Counted from the stretch's first letter, positions 17,624 to 26,572 are shown. The stretch: 64,000 nucleotides of DNA from JAIOSF01 sp047159865 (GCF_047159865.1 NZ_AP038804.1:1860001-1924000); one strand, 5' to 3'. Notes: generated from the letters alone by a model not told the origin. Numbers and translations are program-made.

Positions 17624-18355
17624 ATGAGTCAACTAAAAAAACTTTGTTTATTAACAAAAGATTTCACAGTACTATATATTGAAGATGATCTTATCTTAAG
17701 AGAAAAAACCTACATTATGTTGAACAATCTTTTTAAACATATAGATACAGCTAGCAATGGGAAAGAGGGCTTTTCTTTGTATAAAGAGTATTATAATTGT
17801 TCAGGAAAATATTACGATCTTGTTATAACAGATATTAAAATGCCTTTGATGGATGGAGTAACCCTTTCTAAAAAAATTCGAACACTCAATTCAAAACAAA
17901 TCATTATAGTGACATCTGCTCATGATGAATCCAAGTATCTCATTGAATTTATTAATATGAATATTAATAAGTTTATACAAAAACCTTTTTCATTGGATAC
18001 AATTACTACAACTTTTTTCGAACTATTTGAAAATCATTCAAAAATTCTTTCACATATTATCATTGATGAAGAATATTATTGGGATAAAGAAACAAAAAAA
18101 CTTTTTTGTAATTTTGATGAGATAAAACTCTCTTATAATGAAATTATTATTTTTGATATTTTAGTATGCAATCAAAATACAATATTTTCAGCTCATGATC
18201 TTATTTCCGTACTATCATCAACAAATAATATAAACGAAATTACAGAAAATACTCTTAAATCTGCCATAAAAAGACTTCGCAAGAAACTTCCAGAGAATAT
18301 TATTATGAATTATTATGGACAAGGATACTGTATCTCTTTACTTGACACTTTTTGA
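17624..18355 (+). CDS. OmpR-type response regulator
   Basis: Receiver domain (1-~125) with acidic pair in YIEDD, phosphorylatable aspartate in LVITDIKMPLMDG, Thr/Ser in VTSAH, and lysine in IQKPF. The C-terminal part (~150-244) is a winged helix of the OmpR class (LSYNEIIIFDILV, TLKSAIKRLRKKL, YYGQGYCI). The frame extends upstream into the kinase gene, but I chose the ATG with AAGGA eight bases before it that follows the kinase stop. It should act as the DNA-binding output of the adjacent kinase. Confidence 0.92.
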   Translation: MSQLKKLCLLTKDFTVLYIEDDLILREKTYIMLNNLFKHIDTASNGKEGFSLYKEYYNCSGKYYDLVITDIKMPLMDGVTLSKKIRTLNSKQIIIVTSAHDESKYLIEFINMNINKFIQKPFSLDTITTTFFELFENHSKILSHIIIDEEYYWDKETKKLFCNFDEIKLSYNEIIIFDILVCNQNTIFSAHDLISVLSSTNNINEITENTLKSAIKRLRKKLPENIIMNYYGQGYCISLLDTF

Positions 18356-18394
18356 CACTTTTTTATGTAAGAATTATTCTATCAAGGAGATATT

Positions 18395-19402
18395 ATGACT
18401 ATAATTGAGCAGTTAAAACATAGAATAAAATCACTGAATACTCGTATAGAACAATCTTCAAAACTATTAGAAGAGGTTGAAGAGGGAACATTGAAAATCT
18501 CTTTTTTGGCACAAGCCTCTGCTGAATCAAGTATTGAAAAAAATACTTTTTTACTCAATAAATACACTCAGAAATTAAAAAAGTTATCACTTGAAGATAT
18601 AAACGATGTAAATGAAAAAGAAAAAACAAAAGAAGAGATTAGACTCCGAAACTATTTTAAATACCAGATTCAACGAATACGACGAGATAAAACAAGAACA
18701 GAAAAAGAGAAACATAATGCACTTCTTATAATAGAGGACATATCAGAAAAATTACAACTAGAAGATGAAGATATTTTTGAAATAGGTAACAAAAGTAAAG
18801 AGTTGTTTTTAGATATTCATACTAATTTAGATGATGATTTATTGGAGATAAAGAATGAGTTTTTGGGATTGGTGGAAAATGAATTTGATGAAAATAATCA
18901 TGAATTAAAATTGTTAAACTATCGTATTCCAATTATTATTTTACAGTTAAGAACTCTTTTGCATAATGTGCATGAAAATATAAAAGAGTCAAATCTAAAC
19001 AATTTTAAAGGATTTCCGAAGTTTCAAGATTGGTGGATTGAAGAACTTTGGGTGAGTCATCAAGCATATCTAGCACTTTTTAAATGGAAAAGAGTTGTAT
19101 TAAGTCTTTTGCTTAGTTGTGAACAGAAAAAATCATTTGAAAATATTTTTACAAATTGGATTTTAGTAAAAAAGATTTTAAACCTAAAAGGTAAAAATGG
19201 TTACGCGTATAATCATGCTTTTGATCAGATGATTCATAAATATGCAGAACTTGAAGAGGAGCAAAATGAGTCAAATTTATTATCATTGAAAAATATTGTA
19301 GCACAAGGGACAATGGAAAAAAATCTTGAAGCTGTTAAAGATAAAAATATTTTGATAAATGGTTATACTAAATTTAAAATAGAAAAGGCAAAGGAAAAAT
19401 GA
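18395..19402 (+). CDS. Unknown helical protein, paralogue 1 of a flanking pair
   Basis: I do not recognise this 335-residue family. The protein looks all-helical: an N-terminal coiled coil (1-~125, rich in Lys/Glu), an acidic middle, and a C-terminal part with hydrophobic, aromatic motifs. It is homologous to the 336-residue product at 22028-23038. Shared elements in the same order are FLAQASAESSIEKN (against LLAESSAENSLDKH), LLNYRIPIIIL, FPKFQDWWIEELW, an AYLALFKWK block, and IFTNWILVKKIL. No signal peptide or catalytic motif is visible. The stop overlaps the kinase start (ATGATG region), so it is translated together with the PAS-Hpt kinase and is probably part of its pathway. Confidence 0.8.
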   Translation: MTIIEQLKHRIKSLNTRIEQSSKLLEEVEEGTLKISFLAQASAESSIEKNTFLLNKYTQKLKKLSLEDINDVNEKEKTKEEIRLRNYFKYQIQRIRRDKTRTEKEKHNALLIIEDISEKLQLEDEDIFEIGNKSKELFLDIHTNLDDDLLEIKNEFLGLVENEFDENNHELKLLNYRIPIIILQLRTLLHNVHENIKESNLNNFKGFPKFQDWWIEELWVSHQAYLALFKWKRVVLSLLLSCEQKKSFENIFTNWILVKKILNLKGKNGYAYNHAFDQMIHKYAELEEEQNESNLLSLKNIVAQGTMEKNLEAVKDKNILINGYTKFKIEKAKEK

Positions 19403-21645
19403 TGAATCGTTATACAAATTTTGATATTGATTTTTTACTTGCTCTTTATGGGGAAAATGTTATTGCTTCACTTACTGATTGTAAGGGAATTATAACATAT
19501 GTAAGCGATGCGTATGTACAAATTTCAGGGTACAGTAAATCTGAATTATTAGGATCTCCTCAAAATATAGTAAGACATCCTGATATGGATCCTTTTTTTT
19601 TCAAAGAGTTATGGGACACAATATCTTCTGGAAAAATGTGGAAAGGGGAGATTAAAAATTTAAAAAAGAATAAAGATTTTTATTGGGTCAAGGCAACTAT
19701 AACAGCACAAAAAGATAATGAAGGTAAGATTATAGGATATGCATCTGTTCGACAAGATATTACAGATAAGAAAAAAGCTATAGACTTACATACTCAGATT
19801 CGAAATATGATTGATAATATTGAAGACGGTTTTTTAATTTTTGATAAAAATTTAGAAGTTGAAGGGAGTTATTCTAAAAGTTGTTTAAAGATACTCAATC
19901 AAAATGAACTTTTAAAAAAAGACATATCAGAAGTATTGTTTGACAATGATAAAGAGAAAAAAGAAACATTTATATTTGGATGTAAACAAATATTTAACAC
20001 AGAATGCGACGATACAAAAGAGATATATCTAAGCTTGATGCCATCTCATCATTTTAATTCTAGTGGTGAATTTACAATTCATTACAAACTCTTAGAAAAT
20101 GATAAGTTACTTTTACTATTTAGCGATATTACGCTTCAAGTTCAGTTAGAAAAAAAGATGAAATATGAGCAAAAAAAGCAAAAAATGTTTATCTCTATTG
20201 CAACGAATAAAGAGGAATCGATTGAACTGATTCAATCTTTTATAGAGTTTATTCAAAATAATTTTGAAGAGATGGATACAAATAAGTTATTAATGAATTT
20301 ACATACTTTCAAGGGATTATTTACACAATTAGATATGAGTGATACAATTGAATCAATTCATTCTTTAGAAACTTTATTGAAAAATGGACAATTTGAGAAC
20401 TTAAATCAAAAAGAGTTGATAGTGTCATTTTATAATGAAATCAAACTTATCACAGATACTTTTGGTGAACTCTTTTTAGCTCCGATTACATCTGTCAAAG
20501 TTGAATTGAGTCATGTAAATAATCTTATTTCAGAAGTTGAATCAATTTGTAAAAAATCAAATATAGAACAATTGGAAGAGGTGTTAGAATCTATCAAACA
20601 TATGAAAAATAAATCTTTTTTTAATATGTTAAATATACACAAAAGTGTAATATCAAATTCACTCCAAAAACTAGAAAAAAAATTATATCCTTTAGAAATA
20701 GTAGGTTCAAAAGAGTTACTTGTATGTGATAAACTTGAAAGGTTTACAAAATCGTTAGTTCATGTGTTTATGAATTCTATTGTTCATGGAATAGAAGAAC
20801 CTTATAAAAGAATAGAATATAATAAAAATCCACGGGGACAAATAAAGTGTGTTTTTGATTATGATGCACAACATATTTTTTTAAAAATTTCAGATGATGG
20901 ACAGGGAATTGATATCGATACAGTTATTAAACAAGCTATAGAATTGAATCTAACAACACCAGAAAAAGTAGTAAAATTATCTAATCAAGAAATTTTACAA
21001 TTCATTTTTTCAAATGAATTCTCAACTACTACTATTATTGATGAACTTTCAGGAAGAGGCGTAGGCTTAGCTTCTGTAAAGTATGAGCTTTTAAAACTAA
21101 ATGGGACAGTTACAATAGAAAACTTCCCATTCAAAGGTCTTAGTTTTCTCTTTACGATACCTTATAAAGACCCAATTAATAAAAATGTAAAATTGCTTTC
21201 ACAGTCGTTTGTTAAAACAACTGAATCATTTTTAATCAAAGATATAAAAATAGATATTTTAAAATCTGAAACAATTAAACAAATTAATATAACAGATTAT
21301 TATTCTACTATACAGTTAAATGGTTTAAAAAATATTATTTTTGTTATCTCTCTTGAAGAAAAACTAATAAATAAAATGTTGGAGTTTTTTTTAGGTCAAA
21401 AGATATATCCAAACACAAAAAAACTTCAAAAAAACTTGCCTGATGAAATTATCAATATAATTGTTGGACTCTCCATCAATAATTTTTCAGATGAATATAA
21501 ACAGATGACACTAGGTACACCAATTATTTTGGATAAATTTATTATAGAAACATTTATCCAACAAAATCAAACAGTAATTGAAAAATTGACTACTAAGTAC
21601 GGAACTATAGAACTTGCAACAATAATAGTAAACACATTAAATTAA
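19399..21645 (+). CDS. CheA-like kinase: PAS-PAS-Hpt-HATPase with CheX-like C-terminus
   Basis: A 748-residue soluble protein. Residues ~10-125 form an Aer-like PAS domain (GYSKSELLG, RHPDMDPFFFKELWDTI) and ~130-250 a second, weaker PAS. His302 lies in LHTFKG, the Hpt motif of CheA P1 domains. The catalytic domain follows: N box LVHVFMNSIVHGIEEP (~453-468), G1 SDDGQGID, and G2 GRGVGLASV. Instead of a CheW-like domain the C-terminus (~610-748) has E683-x-x-N686 followed by Pro708, resembling the ExxN...P signature of CheC/CheX phosphatases. It may therefore both phosphorylate and dephosphorylate a receiver. The following receiver gene is the obvious partner. The PAS, Hpt and ATPase calls are secure; CheX is by eye. 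Confidence 0.85.
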   Translation: MMNRYTNFDIDFLLALYGENVIASLTDCKGIITYVSDAYVQISGYSKSELLGSPQNIVRHPDMDPFFFKELWDTISSGKMWKGEIKNLKKNKDFYWVKATITAQKDNEGKIIGYASVRQDITDKKKAIDLHTQIRNMIDNIEDGFLIFDKNLEVEGSYSKSCLKILNQNELLKKDISEVLFDNDKEKKETFIFGCKQIFNTECDDTKEIYLSLMPSHHFNSSGEFTIHYKLLENDKLLLLFSDITLQVQLEKKMKYEQKKQKMFISIATNKEESIELIQSFIEFIQNNFEEMDTNKLLMNLHTFKGLFTQLDMSDTIESIHSLETLLKNGQFENLNQKELIVSFYNEIKLITDTFGELFLAPITSVKVELSHVNNLISEVESICKKSNIEQLEEVLESIKHMKNKSFFNMLNIHKSVISNSLQKLEKKLYPLEIVGSKELLVCDKLERFTKSLVHVFMNSIVHGIEEPYKRIEYNKNPRGQIKCVFDYDAQHIFLKISDDGQGIDIDTVIKQAIELNLTTPEKVVKLSNQEILQFIFSNEFSTTTIIDELSGRGVGLASVKYELLKLNGTVTIENFPFKGLSFLFTIPYKDPINKNVKLLSQSFVKTTESFLIKDIKIDILKSETIKQINITDYYSTIQLNGLKNIIFVISLEEKLINKMLEFFLGQKIYPNTKKLQKNLPDEIINIIVGLSINNFSDEYKQMTLGTPIILDKFIIETFIQQNQTVIEKLTTKYGTIELATIIVNTLN

Positions 21646-21656
21646 AAGAGGAAAAT

Positions 21657-22028
21657 ATGGCAAATATATTAATCGTTGATGATGCTGAAATAATACGAAT
21701 TTCAATTAGAAAACATATAGAGAATTTAGGGCATACAGTGATATCGACAGCTGAAAATGGCTATGAAGCTATAGTAGAATATAAAAAACATTCTCCAGAT
21801 TTGGTACTTATGGATATAAGTATGCCAGAGGTTGAAGGGATTAAAAATGGAATAGAAGCACTTGAAGAGATTATAAGTATAGATAAAAATGCACAAGTTG
21901 TTATGGTTACTTCTCATGGAGAACAACGCCTTGTTATGGAAGCTATTAGTAAAGGTTCTAAAGGGTATATATTAAAACCTGTTACAAAAGATAAGTTTGA
22001 AAATATTCTCGAAAAATTGGAGCTGTAA
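21657..22028 (+). CDS. CheY-like single-domain response regulator
   Basis: A 123-residue receiver with no output domain. The acidic pair (LIVDDAE), phosphorylated aspartate (LVLMDISMPEVEG), the VTSHG threonine/serine, and the ILKPVTKD lysine are all present, so it should be phosphorylated normally. An AAAAGAGGAAAA Shine-Dalgarno region precedes the ATG. It sits eleven bases after the PAS-Hpt kinase gene and its stop overlaps the next start by one base. The context suggests it takes phosphate from His302 of that kinase and is dephosphorylated by the CheX-like domain; its target is unknown. Confidence 0.93.
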   Translation: MANILIVDDAEIIRISIRKHIENLGHTVISTAENGYEAIVEYKKHSPDLVLMDISMPEVEGIKNGIEALEEIISIDKNAQVVMVTSHGEQRLVMEAISKGSKGYILKPVTKDKFENILEKLEL

Positions 22029-23038
22029 TGAAATCAATAATAGCATTAGAAAAATTAATAAAAGATATTGAAAAAAGAATAGCTGTATCAAAAGGTCAAC
22101 TTTTACGCCACCAATCAGGTGAAGAAAAACTATCACTTTTAGCAGAATCATCTGCCGAAAATAGCTTGGATAAACATATCCCAATGTTAGCAAAGTATAG
22201 AAATCTCTTAAAAGAGTTTCAAAAAATAGAAAAATTAGATTCTTATGAACATAGAAGATTAAGAGCTGCAATTGAGCGTAAAAAATATTATAAATATCAT
22301 AGAGAATCAATAAAAAAAATAAAATATAAAGAAAATGATGAAAAAATAGAAGCGACAATGATAATTGATGAACTTCCCGAAGAGTTTATTTTGGAGCAAA
22401 GAGAGTTGTTTGAATTTTCTTTGAAAAATATAGAACATTATCTTCTTTTACATCCTGATTCTGAAGCAGATTTGCAAAGAATACAGGAAGAATTTACTCT
22501 GCAAATAAAAAATTTTACAGATGAAAACATTAAAAGTTTAGAACTTTTAAATTATTTGATTCCTATTGTTATCTTTCATTTCCATATATTTATGCTTAAT
22601 ATTATTGATGAATTCAATGATGAATCAGAGGAAGCGTCAACGCCAATAGATTTTTTCCCAAAATATCAAGATTGGTGGATTAGTGAGATTTGGTCAAACG
22701 AAAATGCATATTTTGCAGTGTACCAATGGAAAAATAACATAACTGAATTAGCTCCGACTGAGAATTTAAAAAAAGCGTGGGATATTATTTTTAATAATTG
22801 GATTTTTGTGAAATCTCTTTTATCTGAAAAGTCAAATGTTGCTTATGAGTATCAGTATATATTTGATAGTTTACTATACCAATATGCAAAACTTGAATCA
22901 GAAATAGATGAAGAACTCATTCTTAATTCTCAAAAAGAGTTAGAACAGTTTATACGAAATGAAAATCTTTTAGGAGTGATGCCTAATCATCATGTCATTA
23001 CACCTTATGTAGAGTATAAGTTAAATAATACAGATTAA
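22028..23038 (+). CDS. Unknown helical protein, paralogue 2 of a flanking pair
   Basis: This 336-residue product is a divergent homologue of the 18395-19402 protein. It keeps the N-terminal coiled coil, the motif LLAESSAENSLDKH, LLNYLIPIVIF, FPKYQDWWISEIW, an AYFAVYQWK block, and IFNNWIFVKSLL. Conserved Trp, Tyr and Asp residues cluster in FPK-Y/F-QDWW, which may be a binding surface. Identity between the two is low outside these blocks, so the duplication is not recent. The start overlaps the stop of the CheY-like gene, indicating tight co-expression. Function unknown; as the last gene of the unit it is a candidate output or scaffold of the phosphorelay. Confidence 0.8.
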   Translation: MKSIIALEKLIKDIEKRIAVSKGQLLRHQSGEEKLSLLAESSAENSLDKHIPMLAKYRNLLKEFQKIEKLDSYEHRRLRAAIERKKYYKYHRESIKKIKYKENDEKIEATMIIDELPEEFILEQRELFEFSLKNIEHYLLLHPDSEADLQRIQEEFTLQIKNFTDENIKSLELLNYLIPIVIFHFHIFMLNIIDEFNDESEEASTPIDFFPKYQDWWISEIWSNENAYFAVYQWKNNITELAPTENLKKAWDIIFNNWIFVKSLLSEKSNVAYEYQYIFDSLLYQYAKLESEIDEELILNSQKELEQFIRNENLLGVMPNHHVITPYVEYKLNNTD

Positions 23039-23093
23039 AAAGATTTTATCTTTAATCAAATTTAAGTATAATATTTGAAGAAGGAGTTTTTTA
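23033..23093 (+). promoter_or_regulatory. Spacer with hairpin, -10 box and Shine-Dalgarno
   Basis: A bulged hairpin (GATTA..AAGAT paired with ATCTT..TAATC, 23033-23057) includes the preceding stop codon and could end the upstream transcript, though no T-run follows. A perfect -10 TATAAT is at 23067-23072 without a good -35, and a strong AAGGAG is at 23081-23086, seven bases before the next ATG. The next gene therefore probably has its own promoter. Confidence 0.4.
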
Positions 23094-23690
23094 ATGAAAA
23101 TAGAATATGCAGGACCTCGTCCAATGATTTCCCAACACGGAATTGATTTTAAAGATGGGAAAGAGGACAAATATGTTTATTTGATGATATCGATACAGAT
23201 ATTGCAAGCAATCGATAAAAACTATGAAGAACATAAATCATATAGTTATGATACAAAAACAAAAAGATTCTCTAATGATGAGATTCATCAAATATTAAAT
23301 TCATATTCAACAACTTTAGAACAAGATGTCGAAGATGCAGAAAAATCTTATACTCAAAAAATAGATGAAGAGATAGAACACATAAAAATGCGTACAAATT
23401 TAAAAGAATCAGAAAAAAATGCATGGGTTAATAATCTTGAGATTATGAGAAACTATAGAATCCAACGCTCGATCAATAAAATATATTATATGCAAAGTAT
23501 AGAGTTGATCAAAGAGATTATAAAAAGGGAAGAGATAAAAGAGATAGATACTCCTTTTTATGAAAAATATTGGCATGTATTGCAAACGATTCAAGGTGCA
23601 CTAGAAGAGGGTAGGCGTTCTGTTCATACAGAATTAAAAATAGAACGATCAAATGAAAATATGATCGCAAAATTAATCATTGGATATTAA
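23094..23690 (+). CDS. Conserved-looking hypothetical protein, 198 residues
   Basis: I cannot assign this protein to a characterised family. The N-terminus (KIEYAGPRPMISQHGIDF) is an unusual, proline- and glycine-containing phrase that looks like a conserved motif, followed by KEDKYVYLMISIQILQAI and a long charged helical region (~60-170) with coiled-coil character. There is no signal peptide or membrane segment. It is preceded by a separate -10 box and strong ribosome-binding site, so it may be expressed independently of the phosphorelay cluster upstream. Confidence 0.75.
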   Translation: MKIEYAGPRPMISQHGIDFKDGKEDKYVYLMISIQILQAIDKNYEEHKSYSYDTKTKRFSNDEIHQILNSYSTTLEQDVEDAEKSYTQKIDEEIEHIKMRTNLKESEKNAWVNNLEIMRNYRIQRSINKIYYMQSIELIKEIIKREEIKEIDTPFYEKYWHVLQTIQGALEEGRRSVHTELKIERSNENMIAKLIIGY

Positions 23691-23736
23691 TCATTTCTAA
23701 TAGATAAAATCTTCCATTTTTGTAATCATAATGTAA

Positions 23737-23774
23737 TTGTAATTATATAAGATATTTTTATATAATTACAAAGG
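23737..23774 (+). promoter_or_regulatory. Perfect 14-bp inverted repeat abutting the ribosome-binding site
   Basis: TTGTAATTATATAA (23737-23750) and TTATATAATTACAA (23758-23771) are perfect reverse complements around a seven-base loop. The 3' arm runs into the AAGG (23771-23774) that serves the GTG start at 23781. In RNA this hairpin would crowd the Shine-Dalgarno sequence of the EAL-CBS-GGDEF gene; in DNA it could be an operator. Which applies is not decided by sequence. Confidence 0.55.
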
Positions 23775-23780
23775 TATGAT

Positions 23781-25514
23781 GTGTTAGATAAAAAATGGAA
23801 GAAAATAGTTTCTAAGTTAGACTTCGCTTTCCAACCAATAGTAAATGTAAAAAGTGGAAATCTTTTTGCAGTTGAAGCACTATTACGAAATTTTCATGAA
23901 GCGGGAAATTTTCATTCAATCTTCAATCTTTTTGATGATGCTTTTCATGATGGTATTTTGTACCAACTTGATCTTGAGTTACGATATATCGCATTAGAGA
24001 AATTTTCCCGTTTAAATATAAAAAACATTCAACTTTTTTATAACTTAGATCATAGATTACTTTATATGCCTGATTTTAGTCATGGTAATACTTCTCTTAT
24101 TTTAGAAAACCTTAACCTTGATAAAAAATCAATCTGTTTTGAACTCAGTGAAAGAGGAACACTCCAAGATCCAAGTTCTATTACAACTATGGTAAATAGA
24201 TATAAACAAGAGGGTTATGATATAGCAATTGATGATTTTGGTACAGGGATTGCAGGGTTACAACTTCTTTATTATGCAGAATCAAATTTTATAAAGATAG
24301 ATCGATTTTTTATACAAAATATTCAATCAGATGCTAAAAAAAGACTTTTTTGTAGTTCTATTATAAATATGGCACATATAATGGGTATGAGAGTTATAGC
24401 TGAGGGTATTGAGTCTAAAGAAGAATACTATACTTGTAAAGATTTAGGTGCTGATCTGTTACAAGGGTATTTTATACAAAAACCTAAAATTGAACTTGAA
24501 AAAATCAAATCAAAATATGAAGAGATATCTGACTTATATAAAAATGATAAAAGATATTTTTCTACAAATTTACTCGATAAGCAAAAAATTGAAATTATTA
24601 AACCAATTCTTATCAATACAAGTTTACATGATTTGTTTATATATTTTAAAGAAAATTCTGAAAACTCATTCGTCCCAATTGTTGATCGTATCAATAACTT
24701 ATGTGGGGTAATTTATGAAAAAGATATCAAAAAAATATCTTATTCTCAGTTTGGAATTGCATTAGCGAAGAACGATAATGATCATACAAAAATTAAAAAG
24801 TTTATCAAAAATGTTGTATCCGCTGAGATAACATGGGGTGTGGATAAGATTTTAGAAATTTATAATATGAATAAACATAATACAAGTGGAATTTATATTA
24901 CTAAAAACAATAAATACTTTGGATTTTTATCGGTAAATGATCTACTTGATATCTCCTACAATAGAAACTTAGAGATGGCAGAAGATAAAAATCCACTTAC
25001 AAAACTTCCTGGAAATAAAAAAATAGAAGAGTATTTGTTAAACAACTTTGAGAGTAAAAGCTTTTTTTATATAGTTTACTTCGATTTTAATGACTTTAAA
25101 CCTTTCAACGATTATTATGGATTTCGACAAGGAGATAGAGTCATACTCCTTTTTTCTACAATTTTAAAATCATACGCTCAAGCTAATAATTTTCTAGCTC
25201 ACATAGGTGGAGATGATTTTTTTGTTGGTTTTACTCAAAGTAAATATGAATATGTTTATAAAACTATACATGAGATCCAAACAGAATTTAAATTAAAAGT
25301 AAAGGAGCTATATTCAAAAGTTGATCAAGAAAATGGTTATATAAGTGCAAAAGATAGATTTGGGATAGAAAGAAAATTTAATATTTTAGGTGTATCCTCT
25401 GCAATCATAGAGATAAACCCTAGTATGGATAAAAATAATTTAGATCTTATGTTGGGGGAAATCAAAAAAGAATCAAAAAAGAAAACAGTACCTTATGGTA
25501 TTGCTATTTTATAA
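23781..25514 (+). CDS. EAL-CBS-GGDEF cyclic di-GMP protein
   Basis: The 577-residue protein has an N-terminal EAL domain (1-~245) with the catalytic set intact: VEALLR, FELSER, IDDFGTG, FIKIDR, AEGIE and LQGYFIQKP. It should hydrolyse cyclic di-GMP. Two CBS repeats (~270-400) could bind a nucleotide. The C-terminal GGDEF domain (~405-577) reads IGGDDFF rather than GGDEF but keeps FDFNDFKPFND and GFRQGD, so cyclase activity is uncertain. The start is GTG, with AAGG six bases upstream that abuts a strong hairpin. This order of domains is known in bacteria; its inputs are not. Confidence 0.92.
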   Translation: MLDKKWKKIVSKLDFAFQPIVNVKSGNLFAVEALLRNFHEAGNFHSIFNLFDDAFHDGILYQLDLELRYIALEKFSRLNIKNIQLFYNLDHRLLYMPDFSHGNTSLILENLNLDKKSICFELSERGTLQDPSSITTMVNRYKQEGYDIAIDDFGTGIAGLQLLYYAESNFIKIDRFFIQNIQSDAKKRLFCSSIINMAHIMGMRVIAEGIESKEEYYTCKDLGADLLQGYFIQKPKIELEKIKSKYEEISDLYKNDKRYFSTNLLDKQKIEIIKPILINTSLHDLFIYFKENSENSFVPIVDRINNLCGVIYEKDIKKISYSQFGIALAKNDNDHTKIKKFIKNVVSAEITWGVDKILEIYNMNKHNTSGIYITKNNKYFGFLSVNDLLDISYNRNLEMAEDKNPLTKLPGNKKIEEYLLNNFESKSFFYIVYFDFNDFKPFNDYYGFRQGDRVILLFSTILKSYAQANNFLAHIGGDDFFVGFTQSKYEYVYKTIHEIQTEFKLKVKELYSKVDQENGYISAKDRFGIERKFNILGVSSAIIEINPSMDKNNLDLMLGEIKKESKKKTVPYGIAIL

Positions 25515-25540
25515 TTTAGATAAATACAAAGGAAAAATAG

Positions 25541-26563
25541 ATGGAAAAAAAAGTTTTTATAATTGAATATGCAAAAGGAAGTGATAAAGGATTTGATGGT
25601 TTTAGACCTGATTCAAAACCGATATTAAATGCAATAGAAGAGATTGCAGGATTTAAAACAGAAATAGTATTTTATAGACCAAATAAAAAATATGAACTTT
25701 TGGATTATTTGAAAGAAAATGCACACTCTGTAATAAGTAGAATAAACCCTGGAAATTTAAAAGGTGTTGATGAATATTTTCAGTTTTTAAAAGCCTTGAG
25801 TAATAGTGGAGTGGAGATTCATACTCATCCTGATGTTATGATAAACTTGGATTTTAAAGATATTTTAGCAAAACTAAAAGGGACAAAACTAGGAGATGAT
25901 GAAACATATTTTTATCATACATATACTGACTTTGTGAGAAAATTTCCAAGTGATTTAGCAAAACATGATATAAGAGTATTAAAAACAAACTATGGTTCAA
26001 CAGGTGAGGGTGTTTATCTTGTATCAAAAAAAGAAGATGGTTCTATTTTTACAGTTGAAGCTGTTAATAATGAGAAATTTTATTATGATAATATTCAAGA
26101 GTTTTTAGAAAAATTTGAAGTAAAATTTGATCCAGATGATGAAAATGCAGCATACTTCCAAGGAAAAACTGGTTTTGTTGGGTGTAGATATTTAGAAAGA
26201 ATTGCAGAGGGTGAAGTAAGAGTTGTACTAGTAAACGACAAAGCAGTTTCTGTTGTACACAAAAAACCACAAGATGGTGGATTTTCAGCAACACTTTTTT
26301 CAGGTGCACAATATAACTACGAATCACCAGAAGAGGCAAAATGGAAAGAGGTTGTAAAACTTACAAAACAAGGGCTTAAGGATATTAAACCATTTTTAAA
26401 AGGACAAAGTTATCCTCTATTATGGACGATGGATTATATTTTGGATTACAATAAAGATGGTAGCGATAAATATGTATTGAGTGAAATAAATTGTTCTTGT
26501 GTAGGGATTACAACTGAGCTTCAATATGCTAAAGATATAGCAAAAGTATTTAAAAAGAAATAA
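25541..26563 (+). CDS. Cj0069-family ATP-grasp-like protein
   Basis: The 340-residue protein matches what I recall of the Campylobacter Cj0069 family. The ATP-grasp features are VLKTNYGSTGEGVYLV (nucleotide-binding lysine and glycine loop), the middle strand EVRVVLVNDKAVSVVHKKP, and a C-terminal metal-binding stretch LWTMDYILDYN ... LSEINCSCVG. ATP-grasp enzymes join a carboxylate to an amine or thiol through an acyl phosphate; the substrate of this family is unknown to me. No signal peptide. It stands alone between a signalling gene and a convergent acetyltransferase gene. Confidence 0.82.
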   Translation: MEKKVFIIEYAKGSDKGFDGFRPDSKPILNAIEEIAGFKTEIVFYRPNKKYELLDYLKENAHSVISRINPGNLKGVDEYFQFLKALSNSGVEIHTHPDVMINLDFKDILAKLKGTKLGDDETYFYHTYTDFVRKFPSDLAKHDIRVLKTNYGSTGEGVYLVSKKEDGSIFTVEAVNNEKFYYDNIQEFLEKFEVKFDPDDENAAYFQGKTGFVGCRYLERIAEGEVRVVLVNDKAVSVVHKKPQDGGFSATLFSGAQYNYESPEEAKWKEVVKLTKQGLKDIKPFLKGQSYPLLWTMDYILDYNKDGSDKYVLSEINCSCVGITTELQYAKDIAKVFKKK

Positions 26564-26572
26564 GTTCGAAAG

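Noticed and set aside
21972..22358. Minus-strand frame of 128 codons over the receiver/unknown-gene junction
   Set aside because: Leu/Phe-rich shadow of an AT-rich coding region, antisense to genes with clear family or paralogue support.
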